From Caulobacter sp. (GTDB lineage Bacteria; Pseudomonadota; Alphaproteobacteria; Caulobacterales; Caulobacteraceae), in the NCBI GenBank assembly GCA_029866155.1, contig JARWZW010000050.1, positions 1 through 64,000 on the forward strand: DNA of 64,000 nucleotides. The letters are read 5' to 3'. The position numbers were made by a program, and so were the translations under genes. A model generated the notes under the pieces. That model ran no database searches and was not told where the DNA came from. It worked only from the letters and a program-made list of their open reading frames with translations. Numbering within the stretch: position 1 is the first letter of the stretch; each line of letters begins with the position of its first letter. Positions 1 through 8,744 of the stretch are shown one piece after another.

Positions 1-865
1 CCCTGGCGAAGTCCACGCCGCCCGGGGCCCTGACCCGACCGTGAACCGGGTCGAGATAGGCCGTCAGGGTATGCTGGCAGGCGTCCGGCTGTTCATAGAT
101 CTCCTTGACCATGAAGTGGCGGTGATTGCCCTTGTCCACCAAGGCCGTAGCGGCCGAGACAATCCTGACCGGGCGGTCGACGGCGGCGCCGGTCTGGTCG
201 AAGATCCGTGCTCCGGCGTCGTCGATGGCGACATAGTCGCCCTCCTCGAGATAGATCACCCGGTTGGTGAAGGGGCCGACGGCAAGGGCGTCGCTGCCCA
301 GGAACATCTCGCCCTGGCCCTCTCCGACGACCAGCGGACTGCCGCGCCGGGCGCCGAGGATCAGGCGGTCCTCGCCCTGGATCAGGATGGCCAGGGCATA
401 GGCTCCGGTGAGCCGGTCGAGGGTTGTCTTCAGGGCCGCCAGGGGCGTGTCGCCGGCCTCAAGCCTCTGGTCGATCAACTGGGCGATGACTTCGGTGTCG
501 GTGTCGCTTTCGAACTGCCGTCCGGCCGCTTTCAACTCCGCCTTCAGCTCGGCAAAATTCTCGATGATGCCGTTATGGACTAGGGTGACCCTGCCGGCCG
601 TATGAGGGTGGGCGTTGGGCACCGAGGGAACGCCATGGGTGGCCCAGCGGGTATGGCCGATGCCGACCGTCGATTCGATCGGCGCCTCTGACAGAACGTC
701 CTCAAGGGCGCGGATCTTACCCTTTGCCCTGCGGCGCTCCACCCGGCCATCGACGACGGCGGCGATACCGGCCGAGTCGTAGCCCCTGTATTCCAGCCGC
801 TTCAGGCTCTCGACGAGGCGCGCGGACACGGATGATTTGCCGACGATGCCAATGATGCCGCACAT
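1..865 (-). CDS. glmS: Glutamine--fructose-6-phosphate aminotransferase (partial, C-terminus outside window)
   Basis: Makes glucosamine-6-phosphate from fructose-6-phosphate and glutamine, the first step to UDP-GlcNAc for peptidoglycan and lipid A. It is not in the ORF track because its stop lies beyond base 1. Reading the minus strand from the ATG at 865 gives MCGIIGIVG, whose Cys2 is the N-terminal nucleophile of the Ntn glutaminase domain once Met is removed. YRGYDSAG, HTRWATHG and HNGIIENF follow, all standard GlmS glutaminase motifs. About 288 residues are visible: the whole glutaminase domain and the start of the isomerase part. It is divergent from glmM, the next enzyme but one in the same pathway, so the 214 bp between them may serve both. 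Confidence 0.97.
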   Translation of the reverse strand, partial: MCGIIGIVGKSSVSARLVESLKRLEYRGYDSAGIAAVVDGRVERRRAKGKIRALEDVLSEAPIESTVGIGHTRWATHGVPSVPNAHPHTAGRVTLVHNGIIENFAELKAELKAAGRQFESDTDTEVIAQLIDQRLEAGDTPLAALKTTLDRLTGAYALAILIQGEDRLILGARRGSPLVVGEGQGEMFLGSDALAVGPFTNRVIYLEEGDYVAIDDAGARIFDQTGAAVDRPVRIVSAATALVDKGNHRHFMVKEIYEQPDACQHTLTAYLDPVHGRVRAPGGVDFAR

Positions 866-965
866 GGATTGATTCACCGACTGTTTCGACGCTGGCCCTA
901 CGCTCGCGCGGTTGGCGAAAGCGCTCTAGCACCCGGCAGGCTGCAGGCCGCATGAAAATGCGTTG

Positions 966-1009
966 CAAACTGTTGCGTGCTCAGGGGTTGATTGTGCCGA
1001 AACAGTTTG
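966..1009. promoter_or_regulatory. 9-bp perfect inverted repeat between glmS and glmM
   Basis: CAAACTGTT at 966-974 is repeated as AACAGTTTG at 1001-1009, with a 26-base spacer. It lies in the 214 bp divergent intergenic region, about 70 bp upstream of the glmM start. It could be a dyad operator for a regulator of amino-sugar synthesis or a hairpin in the glmM leader. No T-run follows, so it is not a terminator. The arms are plain in the sequence; the regulatory role is inferred. Confidence 0.4.
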
Positions 1010-1079
1010 AAGACTTTCTTGTCTGGCGATGTCGGCGATGGAATGCCACATCGCGGGTTCGCCTTTGGGGAGATCAGTC

Positions 1080-2435
1080 ATGGCCAAGCGCTCATATTTC
1101 GGGACCGACGGAATCCGGGGCCTGGCCAATAGCCATCCGATGACGGCTGAAGTGGCCCTGCGGGTCGGCCTGGCGGCCGGAAAACTGTTCCGGACCGAGG
1201 CTGACCGTCGCCATCTGGTGGTCATCGGCAAGGACACCCGGCTGTCCGGCTACATGATCGAACCCGCCCTCGTCGCCGGGTTCACCAGCATGGGCATGGA
1301 TGTTCGCCTGTTCGGCCCCCTGCCGACGCCGGGCGTGGCCATGATGACCCGGTCGATGCGGGCCGATCTGGGGGTCATGATCAGCGCCTCCCACAACGCC
1401 TTTCATGACAATGGCATCAAGCTGTTCGGACCGGACGGCTACAAGCTCTCCGACCGCCGCGAGGCCGAGATCGAGGCCCATATGGACGAGGGCCTGCAGG
1501 ATGGCCTGGTCGGGTCGCGGGAACTGGGACGGGTGCTGCGTGTGGACGACGCCCAGGCCCGCTATGTCGAGATCGTCAAGGCGACCTTCCCCAAGAGCCT
1601 CAGCCTCAACGGGCTGCGAGTGGTCATCGATTGCGCCAACGGAGCGGCCTACAAGGTCGCGCCGAGCGTGCTTTACGAGCTCGGGGCCGAGGTCATCGAG
1701 CTGGGAGTTTCACCCAACGGCTTCAATATCAATGACCAGTGCGGATCGACCCATCCCTCGGCCATGGCGGCGGCGGTCAAGGAGTATCGCGCCGATATCG
1801 GCATCGCGCTGGACGGAGATGCGGACCGGGTAGCCATCTGCGACGAAGGCGGGCTGATTGTTGACGGCGACCAGATCATGGCAGTGATCGCCGGCGCCTG
1901 GGCGGCGGACCAGCGGCTCAGCGGCGGCGGCGTGGTCGCCACGGTCATGTCCAACCTCGGCCTCGAACGGTTCATGTCGGCGCGGGGCCTGACCCTCGAG
2001 CGCACCGGGGTCGGGGATCGCTATGTCATGGAGCGGATGCGCTCCGGGGGCTTCAACCTCGGCGGCGAACAGTCGGGCCATGTCATCCTGTCGGACTTTT
2101 CCACCACCGGCGACGGCCTGATTGCGGCGCTTCAGGTGCTGGCCGTCATGGTCCAGTCGGGCAAGCCGATGAGCGCCTTGGCGCGGCAGTTCGAACCGGT
2201 CCCGCAACTGCTGGAGAATGTCCGATTCAATCGCGGGGCCGAGCCCCTGAAGAATGCCGTGGTCCAGTCCGCCATAGCCGACGCAGAGCAGCAACTCCAT
2301 GGCAGCGGCCGCGTCCTAGTCCGCGCCTCGGGCACCGAGCCCCTGATCCGCGTCATGGCCGAGGGCGATGACGAGGCGCTGGTGACCCGGCTGGTCAGGG
2401 AGATAGCCGGCGCCGTCAGGGCGGCCGGCGGCTGA
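1080..2435 (+). CDS. glmM: Phosphoglucosamine mutase
   Basis: Interconverts glucosamine-6-phosphate and glucosamine-1-phosphate in the cytoplasm, feeding GlmU and UDP-GlcNAc synthesis. The ATG at 1080 gives [14 protein letters not shown], the usual GlmM N-terminus. The ORF-track start at 1029 adds 17 residues unlike the family and is not used. Features in order: the active-site phosphoserine loop SASHN near residue 104, the metal loop DGDADR near residue 243, the sugar-binding GGEQSGH loop, and the C-terminal phosphate-binding loop [12 protein letters not shown]. The 451-residue length is normal (about 445-450). It is divergent from glmS and convergent with the DUF2891 gene. Confidence 0.97.
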   Translation: MAKRSYFGTDGIRGLANSHPMTAEVALRVGLAAGKLFRTEADRRHLVVIGKDTRLSGYMIEPALVAGFTSMGMDVRLFGPLPTPGVAMMTRSMRADLGVMISASHNAFHDNGIKLFGPDGYKLSDRREAEIEAHMDEGLQDGLVGSRELGRVLRVDDAQARYVEIVKATFPKSLSLNGLRVVIDCANGAAYKVAPSVLYELGAEVIELGVSPNGFNINDQCGSTHPSAMAAAVKEYRADIGIALDGDADRVAICDEGGLIVDGDQIMAVIAGAWAADQRLSGGGVVATVMSNLGLERFMSARGLTLERTGVGDRYVMERMRSGGFNLGGEQSGHVILSDFSTTGDGLIAALQVLAVMVQSGKPMSALARQFEPVPQLLENVRFNRGAEPLKNAVVQSAIADAEQQLHGSGRVLVRASGTEPLIRVMAEGDDEALVTRLVREIAGAVRAAGG

Positions 2436-2448
2436 TCGCCGGATCAGG

Positions 2449-3489
2449 TCAGACTGTCGTCGCCTGTAAGGCGGACGGCGCAGGCCGCAGGGCGAGCAGG
2501 GCGAAGCTGGCCAGCCAGTGCTCGCCCATATAGTCGCCCGAAACATGGGGCAGGCTGGCGGCGAGATGGGTCCCGGCCGTTTCCATGGCCGCCGCGCCCG
2601 CCGGGTGATCAGGCGCCAGGGCGGCTGCAATGGCCTGCCAGCACCAGGCGCGGGACAGGTTCAGGCCATCCAGGTGCGCGATCTTTCCGTCACTGCGGTC
2701 GCTGACTGTCGCAGGGGCAAACAGGGTTTCAGGCTGTCGAAGCCGGGCGCGTGGCAGGAAGCTATCGAACCAGACGGTGAATTCCCGGGGCGGCAGGACC
2801 CGAACCATGAGGGCGGCTTCGACCAGGGTTGCGGACAGGAAGTCTTCGCCGGAAGGCTCCCAGGCCTGGGCCTCCCGGTCCTGGCCATACCAGTCCAGCG
2901 CCTTTGCCTTGAGCAGGGATAACAGGGACAGGTCGCCAGCCTGATCGGCATACTCCAGAAAGAGCCGCAGGGCGAAGGCGGTGCTGGAATGGACGCCGGT
3001 CCGGACCGGGTAGGTGGCCAGGGGCAGGTAGTCCCGAAATCTGCGGGCGAAGGCGTCGGCCAGGGGGGCCAGGGTCCCGGCCCAGGTCGCCGGATGCCGC
3101 AGCAACTCCGCCTGCAGCATCAACAGCCAGGCCCAGCCATAGGGTCGCTCGAACCCACGGGAGGTGGGCCGGAGGAGGTAGTTCCGCTCCGTCTCGACCT
3201 TTGCAGGGGTGAGGCTGTCGTCAAGCAGCGTCCGGATTTCGTCAGCCGGGGACATGGCTGGAAAGAGCCTCAGCAAGGTCGCCAGAAGCCAGTAGCCATG
3301 GACGCAACTATGCCAGTCATAGCTGCCGAAGAAGATCGGGTGATCGATTGTATGAGGCGCAATGTCGGCCTCTGACCCGAACACGTGGTCGGCCTTGTGC
3401 GGATAGGGGCGCGTCACATGTCCGAGGGCGATTTTTGCCAGGCGGCTGGCCAGGCCCGGGGTCAGATCAGCGACGGAAGACAAGAACAT
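2449..3489 (-). CDS. DUF2891 family protein
   Basis: A 346-residue protein of the uncharacterised DUF2891 family, recognised from an N-terminal block including HPIFFGSYDWHSCVHGYW. There is no signal peptide or clear membrane helix. The many Trp, His and Asp residues and all-helical look suggest an (alpha/alpha)6-barrel type enzyme, but no catalytic residue can be named. Its start overlaps the end of the DUF979 gene by 23 bases, so the two are probably translationally coupled. DUF2891 genes are often found beside DUF969/DUF979 transporter genes, which suggests it acts on the transported compound. It is the last gene of the minus-strand run that starts near kdsD. Confidence 0.85.
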   Translation of the reverse strand: MFLSSVADLTPGLASRLAKIALGHVTRPYPHKADHVFGSEADIAPHTIDHPIFFGSYDWHSCVHGYWLLATLLRLFPAMSPADEIRTLLDDSLTPAKVETERNYLLRPTSRGFERPYGWAWLLMLQAELLRHPATWAGTLAPLADAFARRFRDYLPLATYPVRTGVHSSTAFALRLFLEYADQAGDLSLLSLLKAKALDWYGQDREAQAWEPSGEDFLSATLVEAALMVRVLPPREFTVWFDSFLPRARLRQPETLFAPATVSDRSDGKIAHLDGLNLSRAWCWQAIAAALAPDHPAGAAAMETAGTHLAASLPHVSGDYMGEHWLASFALLALRPAPSALQATTV

Positions 3490-4426
3490 ACATCAGGACC
3501 GTATTGGCGCCGAGGATCATCAGGGCGGTGGGGAACTGCGCGCGGATGACGCCATACCGATCCTTGAGGTCAAGAAGGGCGGCGGGCACCAGGTTGAAGT
3601 TGGCGGCCATGGGCGTCATCAGGGTTCCGCAGAAGCCCGACAGCATGCCGATCGCCGCCATGATGGCCGGGTCGCCTCCATAGCGGCTGACGATGAGCGG
3701 CAGGCCGATGCCGGCCGTCATCACCGGGAAGGCGGCGAAGGCGTTGCCCATGATGATGGTGAACAGGGTCATGCCGAAGGTATAGGCGACGACTGACACA
3801 AGCGGGCCGCTATCGCCGATCCAGGCGCCGGCCAGATGTCCGACAATCTGGCCGACACCGGCGGCCAGAAAGACGGCGCCCAAGGCGGCCAGCATCTGGG
3901 GCAGAAGCGCAGCCGGCCCGACCGTGTCCAGCAGTCGTCGACCTTCCTGAAGCGGGGTCATCAGCTTCGGGCGCAGCATGATCATGGCCAGACCCAGTGA
4001 CAACAGTATGCCGAGCACCAGGGAAACCAGGGTCGAGTGTTTGGGATCGACCAGGGGCTGCCCCCCGATCGACAGGCTCTTGAACAGGAAGCTGCCGACG
4101 AGGGTGACAATGGGGATCAGCAGGGCCGGCAGGAACAGTCTCGCGCCAAATCGTTGCGCACTTTCCTTGCGGTCCTCCGCCGTTGTGGCGGAGGAGGCGC
4201 CGCGGCCGACCATGCCAAAGCCCGCCAACAGGGCCAGGGCCAGGACCAGCAGGCCGTTGAGCAGATCACTGAGATAGGAGCCGAACAGGAAGCTGCCGGC
4301 CAGTAGCCCCCAGAAGGCGAAGTTTCCGAAGCGCCTTGGGTTGGTTTTGTCCAACGCGCTGACGCTCGACATGGCGGCGAAGAACAGCCCTCCCACGACA
4401 TAGAGCAGATCAAGGCCGATCATCAT
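3467..4426 (-). CDS. DUF979 family membrane protein (transporter subunit)
   Basis: A 319-residue integral membrane protein with about 9-10 hydrophobic helices. It matches the DUF979 family, which pairs with DUF969 to form a putative two-subunit carrier. Current database names call the pair a 5-oxoproline transporter, a name I recall as resting mainly on genomic context. The start overlaps the DUF969 stop by 4 bases (ATGA), and its own 3' end overlaps DUF2891 by 23 bases, so the three genes look like one transcription unit. No pyroglutamyl peptidase gene is present here, so the substrate in this organism is open. Confidence 0.85.
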   Translation of the reverse strand: MMIGLDLLYVVGGLFFAAMSSVSALDKTNPRRFGNFAFWGLLAGSFLFGSYLSDLLNGLLVLALALLAGFGMVGRGASSATTAEDRKESAQRFGARLFLPALLIPIVTLVGSFLFKSLSIGGQPLVDPKHSTLVSLVLGILLSLGLAMIMLRPKLMTPLQEGRRLLDTVGPAALLPQMLAALGAVFLAAGVGQIVGHLAGAWIGDSGPLVSVVAYTFGMTLFTIIMGNAFAAFPVMTAGIGLPLIVSRYGGDPAIMAAIGMLSGFCGTLMTPMAANFNLVPAALLDLKDRYGVIRAQFPTALMILGANTVLMYVLVFRR

Positions 4427-5106
4427 TCGCGGTCCGGCTGGACCGCCCGCGCGATCTTGCCATCAAGCAGCCAGAGCCGAACGCCGTGAATCAACAGGGC
4501 GCAGACGGCCGTGGGGATCGCCCAGACCGACAGCGACAGGGGCTCGACCACGATCCCGTTGGTTTCCAGAAAGCCCTTGATCAACAGGATGGATGCTATG
4601 GCGATGAAGATATCTTCGCCGAAGAACAGCCCGATGTTGTCGGTCGCCGCGGCCTGCGCCCGGATCGATTGCTGGAGACCGTCAGGCAGGGCGCCATGGC
4701 GCGCTTCCGCCGCAGCCTCGGCCATGGGGGCGATCAGGGGGCGAACCATCTGGGGGTGACCGCCCAGCGACGTCAGGCCAAGGGCGGAAGTGATCTGGCG
4801 AATGACCAGATAAAGCAGCAACAGTCGGCCGGTGGTCGCCCCCCGCACCCGGGCGATCAGACTACGGGCCTTTTCCTGCAGGCCGGCCTGCTCAAGCAGC
4901 CCGATGACCGGCAGGATCAGCCAGACCAGGCTGATATAGCGGTTGTCCTTGAAGGCCTTTCCGAAGGCGGCGATGACGTCAGATGGGCTGATGCCGGCCG
5001 CGACGCCTGTGACGCCAGCTGCGGTCACGATCACCAGCAAGGGGTTCAGGCGCGCGATAAAGCCCGCCACCACCACAGCTATGCCCAGCAGGGGCCAAAG
5101 GTTCAT
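4423..5106 (-). CDS. DUF969 family membrane protein (transporter subunit)
   Basis: A 227-residue membrane protein with about six hydrophobic segments, recognised as DUF969 from its N-terminus and the conserved DNRYISLVWLILPVIGLLE region. It is the obligate neighbour of DUF979, and the 4-base overlap implies coupled translation and a complex in the inner membrane. The gene starts 83 bp after the phosphomannomutase stop on the same strand, so it may be transcribed with it or from its own promoter in that gap. The carrier role is inferred from topology and pairing; the substrate is unknown. Confidence 0.85.
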   Translation of the reverse strand: MNLWPLLGIAVVVAGFIARLNPLLVIVTAAGVTGVAAGISPSDVIAAFGKAFKDNRYISLVWLILPVIGLLEQAGLQEKARSLIARVRGATTGRLLLLYLVIRQITSALGLTSLGGHPQMVRPLIAPMAEAAAEARHGALPDGLQQSIRAQAAATDNIGLFFGEDIFIAIASILLIKGFLETNGIVVEPLSLSVWAIPTAVCALLIHGVRLWLLDGKIARAVQPDRE

Positions 5107-5189
5107 GCGGACGCCTCCCCAAGTCCTGCAGACTCAGGGGAGTCTCGCCGAACGTCCACCGTCGACGACATTCAGCCCCCGATCCTGGA

Positions 5190-6752
5190 TCAGACTTCCT
5201 GGTTATAGGCGCCGATTTCAGGATACTTGCCGAGGCGCGGCTTAACTTCCTGATGGAACAGGGCGCGCATGTCGTCAGCGGAAAGGGTGCTCTCGACAAC
5301 GACGACCACTTCCGGCTTGTTGGACGACGCCCGGACCAGGACCCAGCTGCCGTCATCCAGGGCGACCCGGACGCCGTTGACCGTGATCACGTCCCGGATG
5401 CCGCGACCCAGAATCTGGCCGCCGGCCGCCGCCAGGGCCTGGTATTCAGCCACGACCCGCTCGACCACGCCATATTTGACCTCATCGCCGCAGTGCGGGC
5501 TCATGGTCAGGGAAGTGAAGGCCACCGGCAGGGCGTCCTTCATCTGACTGAGGGTCTTGTCCGAATTGCGGTCCAGCATGGCCAGGATGGCCGCCGCCGC
5601 CGTCAGGCCGCAGTCGTAGCCGCGGCCAAGGGGCTCGTTCAGGAAGAAGTGGCCGCTCTTTTCGAACCCGGCCAAGGCCCCCAGTTCCGCCGACTTGCGC
5701 TTGATGTAGCTGTGGCCGGTCTTCCAGTAGACGGTGGTGCAGCCATTGGCCGCCAGGATCGGGTCGGTAGCGTAGAGCCCGGTGGATTTGACATCGACAA
5801 CGAAGGTCGAGCACGGGTTCATGGGCGCCAGATCGCGGGCCAGCATCAAGCCGATCTTGTCGGCGAAGATCTCCTCGCCCGTATTGTCCACCACGCCGCA
5901 GCGATCGCCATCGCCGTCGAAGCCAAGGGCCAGATCGGCGCCGAATTCCTTTACCGCATGCGCCATGGCGTGCAGCATCTCGGAATCTTCGGGGTTGGGA
6001 TTGTATTTGGGAAAGGTCCAGTCGAGGCTGCAGTCCATCTCATAGACAACTGCCACGCCCATCCGCCGGAGGGCGTCCGGAATGAAGGCCCCGGCCGTGC
6101 CATTGCCGCAGGCCGCCACGACCTTGAGGGGGCGGGTCAGGGAGGCCCGCCGTGAAACATCGGCGATATAGCGTTCCGCCATGCCCTCGATCCGGGTCAG
6201 TTTGCCGCCATCCCGTGGCGTGAAGCGGCCGTTCAGGACGATGTCCTTCAGGGCTCCCATTTCTTCCGGGCCGAAGGTCAGGGGACGGGCCGCGCCCATC
6301 TTGACGCCGGTCCAGCCATTCTCGTTGTGGCTGGCGGTCACCATGGCCACGCAGGGCGCATCCAGGTCGAATTGTGCGTAATAGGCCGTCGGAGACAGGG
6401 CGAGGCCGATATCCAGCACTTCGCAACCGGCCTCGATCAGACCAAGAGCCAGAGCCTGCTTGATCGACAGGGAGTAGGACCGGAAATCATGTCCAACCAC
6501 GATCCGCTGGTGTCCGAGCGACTGGATATAGGTTCCGAGACCAAGGCCCAGGGCCTGGATTCCCAATAGATTGATGTCCGGCCCGAACAGCCATCGGGCG
6601 TCATATTCCCGGAAGCCGGTCGCCTTGACGAGCGGTTCGTTCTCGTAGGCGAAGGTGTTGGGCAGGAGGTCGGCGCGAGGAAGAAAGGGCATGCGAACTG
6701 GCTCCGGTACGGACACGGCGGCGGGTGTAGGCCTTGTGGTCACGAGCGGCAA
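5190..6752 (-). CDS. Phosphomannomutase/phosphoglucomutase
   Basis: Interconverts hexose 6- and 1-phosphates (mannose and probably glucose), supplying GDP-mannose and nucleotide sugars for LPS and exopolysaccharide. Visible alpha-D-phosphohexomutase features are the phosphoserine loop TASHNENG near residue 147, the metal loop DGDGDRCG, the sugar loop EKSGHFF and a C-terminal phosphate loop VRASSNKPE. In the first loop Asn-Glu replaces the usual Asn-Pro, as in a known subset of PMM/PGM enzymes. Its 520 residues exceed the 460-residue AlgC type. It sits just downstream of kdsD, and the GMP-AGE fusion at 52-54 kb could use its product. manB/algC-like; no specific symbol is assigned. Confidence 0.93.
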   Translation of the reverse strand: MPLVTTRPTPAAVSVPEPVRMPFLPRADLLPNTFAYENEPLVKATGFREYDARWLFGPDINLLGIQALGLGLGTYIQSLGHQRIVVGHDFRSYSLSIKQALALGLIEAGCEVLDIGLALSPTAYYAQFDLDAPCVAMVTASHNENGWTGVKMGAARPLTFGPEEMGALKDIVLNGRFTPRDGGKLTRIEGMAERYIADVSRRASLTRPLKVVAACGNGTAGAFIPDALRRMGVAVVYEMDCSLDWTFPKYNPNPEDSEMLHAMAHAVKEFGADLALGFDGDGDRCGVVDNTGEEIFADKIGLMLARDLAPMNPCSTFVVDVKSTGLYATDPILAANGCTTVYWKTGHSYIKRKSAELGALAGFEKSGHFFLNEPLGRGYDCGLTAAAAILAMLDRNSDKTLSQMKDALPVAFTSLTMSPHCGDEVKYGVVERVVAEYQALAAAGGQILGRGIRDVITVNGVRVALDDGSWVLVRASSNKPEVVVVVESTLSADDMRALFHQEVKPRLGKYPEIGAYNQEV

Positions 6753-6803
6753 TCGTGAGTTGGTCCAGGCCCGTCATTTGTCGGTCGGCCGCTTGCAAAA
6801 GGA

Positions 6804-7760
6804 TCAGATCACCCCGGCGCTCAGGACGTCATGGACGTGCAGTACGCCGACCGGCTTGCCCTGGGCGATGACGAAGAGGACGGTGATCCGGCTTTCGTTC
6901 ATGATGCGGGCTGCATCTGCCGCCAGGGAGTCCTCGGTCAAGGCCTTGGGGTTGCGGGTCATGATGTCGGCGATAGTCTTGGTCCCCAGGCCCTCGAAAT
7001 TCCGTCGCAGGTCTCCATCCGTAACCACGCCGATCAGGACGCCAGCCTCGTCGACGATCCCGACGACCCCGAGGCCCCGTTCGGTCATGACCCGGACAGC
7101 TTCCGGCATGGGGGTGTCGCTGGAGGTCAAGGGGGCCTCCTCCAGACGGTGCATGAGGTCGCCCACGGTTCTCAGCATGGCGCCCAGCTTTCCGCCCGGG
7201 TGAAAGACATGGAAGTCCTTGGGGGTGAACCCCCGGCGCTCCAGCAGGGCCACCGCAAGTGCGTCGCCCAGGGCCATCTGCTGGGTGGTCGAGGTCGTCG
7301 GCGCGTTCAGCTCCCCTGTCGCCTCCGGCGAGTCCGATAGGCGCAGGATCACGGTCGAGGCCTTGCCCAGGGCGCTTTCCGGGTTGGCGGTCATGCCGAT
7401 CAGGGGAATGTCGAACCGGCGGCAATAGGCGATGAAATCCGAAAGCTCGCGAACCTCGCCCGATTTTGACAGGGCGAGTACAACATCTTCGCTGCCCACC
7501 ATGCCCAGATCGCCATGGCTCGCCTCGGCGGCGTGCACAAACATGGCCTGGGTTCCCGTTGAGGCCAGAGTCGCCGTGATCTTCCGGGCGACGTGGCCGG
7601 ACTTTCCGATGCCGGTGCAGACCACCCGGCCGCGGGCGGCGTAGAGAAGTTCGACAGCTGCGGCGAAGGGCTGACCCAGTTCCTCCGCCATCAGGCTCAG
7701 CGCTTCGGACTCGATGGTCAGCACGCGGCGACCGGCGGCGATGGATTGCTGATCGATCAT
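6804..7760 (-). CDS. kdsD: Arabinose-5-phosphate isomerase (KpsF/GutQ family)
   Basis: Converts ribulose-5-phosphate to arabinose-5-phosphate, the committed step to Kdo for lipopolysaccharide. The N-terminal half is a SIS domain (about residues 35-175) with the family motifs GIGKSGHVARK, HAAEASHGDLGM and SPEATGELNAPTTST. The C-terminal half carries two CBS domains (about residues 205-318). The 318-residue length is typical. Its start overlaps the stop of an upstream 53-codon membrane-protein gene by 4 bases, and phosphomannomutase follows after 51 bp, so this looks like an envelope-sugar operon. Confidence 0.95.
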   Translation of the reverse strand: MIDQQSIAAGRRVLTIESEALSLMAEELGQPFAAAVELLYAARGRVVCTGIGKSGHVARKITATLASTGTQAMFVHAAEASHGDLGMVGSEDVVLALSKSGEVRELSDFIAYCRRFDIPLIGMTANPESALGKASTVILRLSDSPEATGELNAPTTSTTQQMALGDALAVALLERRGFTPKDFHVFHPGGKLGAMLRTVGDLMHRLEEAPLTSSDTPMPEAVRVMTERGLGVVGIVDEAGVLIGVVTDGDLRRNFEGLGTKTIADIMTRNPKALTEDSLAADAARIMNESRITVLFVIAQGKPVGVLHVHDVLSAGVI

Positions 7761-7918
7761 TGGGTGAGCCTGGGGGCTGGAATCGCTGCACCGGTGGACT
7801 GCGGATGCCCAAAAGGCGCCGGTGAAGGTATGCCCTGTCCCTGGGGCCAGACCAGGGCCAGAAGCACCATCCCGACCGTCAATGTGGCCGCAAGCGGATA
7901 GAAAAAGCGATCTCTCAT
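7757..7918 (-). CDS. Small single-pass membrane protein upstream of kdsD
   Basis: A 53-residue ORF starting MRDRFFYPL, with one hydrophobic segment (about residues 6-24) and then a Pro/Gln/Ala-rich tail. The ORF track shows it only inside a longer 139-residue frame whose upstream part is antisense to gpmA; the ATG at 7918 is the sensible start. Its stop overlaps the kdsD start by 4 bases (ATGA), which supports it as a real coupled gene. It is far too short to be LptC, although LptC also begins with one helix and is often near kdsD. I do not recognise a family. It is probably an inner membrane protein with a short periplasmic tail. Confidence 0.6.
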   Translation of the reverse strand: MRDRFFYPLAATLTVGMVLLALVWPQGQGIPSPAPFGHPQSTGAAIPAPRLTQ

Positions 7919-8030
7919 ACGGTCGATATAGCTGATTGCGGCGGTCTGGGGAGAGGATTCAGTCCAAACGGGAGCAGGCCGCCCTGCATCGCCTTGACCA
8001 TTCCCGCTTCTCGCCTTAGCGCACAGGCCC

Positions 8031-8744
8031 ATGTCGACACTTGTCCTGCTTCGCCACGGCCAGAGCCAGTGGAACCTCGAAAATCGCTTCACCGGCTGGG
8101 TGGATGTCGATCTCACGGCTGAAGGTGAGCTCCAGGCGCAGCGCGCCGGAGCCCTGCTCAAGGCAGCCGGGATCACGATAGACCGGGCCTATACATCGGT
8201 CCTGACCCGCGCCATCCGGACCGGCGCCCTGGCGATGGAGGCAGCCGGTCAGTCCGATCTCGTCTTCGTCCGGGATTGGCGGTTGAACGAGCGCCATTAC
8301 GGCGGTCTGACAGGCCTGAACAAGGCGGAGACGGCTGAAAAACACGGCGATGCCCAGGTCACCATCTGGCGTCGCTCCTACGACGTTCCGCCGCCGCCGC
8401 TGGCGCCCGGCGGCGCCTATGACTTCACGACCGACATCCGGTACGCCGGCAAGGCGATCCCCGACACCGAGAGCCTCAAGACGACTCTGGACCGGGTCGA
8501 GCCCTACTGGACCTCGGAAATTGCGCCGCATCTGAAGGCCGGGGACACGGTTCTGGCGGCGGCCCATGGCAATTCGCTCCGCGCCATTGTCAAGCTGCTG
8601 TTCGCCGTTCCGGATGACCAGATCGTCGGTGTCGAAATTCCCACGGGCAATCCTCTGGTCATAGAACTGGACACCGGCCTGAAGCCGGTCTCGGCTCGTT
8701 ATCTGGACGAGGACCGGGCGCAAGCCCTGCCCGGCATCGGTTGA
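8031..8744 (+). CDS. gpmA: 2,3-bisphosphoglycerate-dependent phosphoglycerate mutase
   Basis: Interconverts 3- and 2-phosphoglycerate in glycolysis and gluconeogenesis. The N-terminal RHGQSQWN carries the catalytic phosphohistidine (His9). ERHYGGLTGLNK and the second active-site histidine block AAHGNSLRA follow. The length of 237 residues is close to the dPGM norm. It is divergent from the small protein-kdsD run, with about 112 bp between the starts. Its stop overlaps the start of the downstream deaminase gene, so the two are likely cotranscribed. Confidence 0.96.
   Translation: MSTLVLLRHGQSQWNLENRFTGWVDVDLTAEGELQAQRAGALLKAAGITIDRAYTSVLTRAIRTGALAMEAAGQSDLVFVRDWRLNERHYGGLTGLNKAETAEKHGDAQVTIWRRSYDVPPPPLAPGGAYDFTTDIRYAGKAIPDTESLKTTLDRVEPYWTSEIAPHLKAGDTVLAAAHGNSLRAIVKLLFAVPDDQIVGVEIPTGNPLVIELDTGLKPVSARYLDEDRAQALPGIG

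Noticed and set aside
41-583. 180-residue plus-strand ORF
   Set aside because: It is antisense to glmS, which shows all family motifs on the minus strand.
866-1079. glmS-type ribozyme or riboswitch
   Set aside because: The glmS ribozyme is a feature of Gram-positive bacteria, and no core sequence resembling it is seen.
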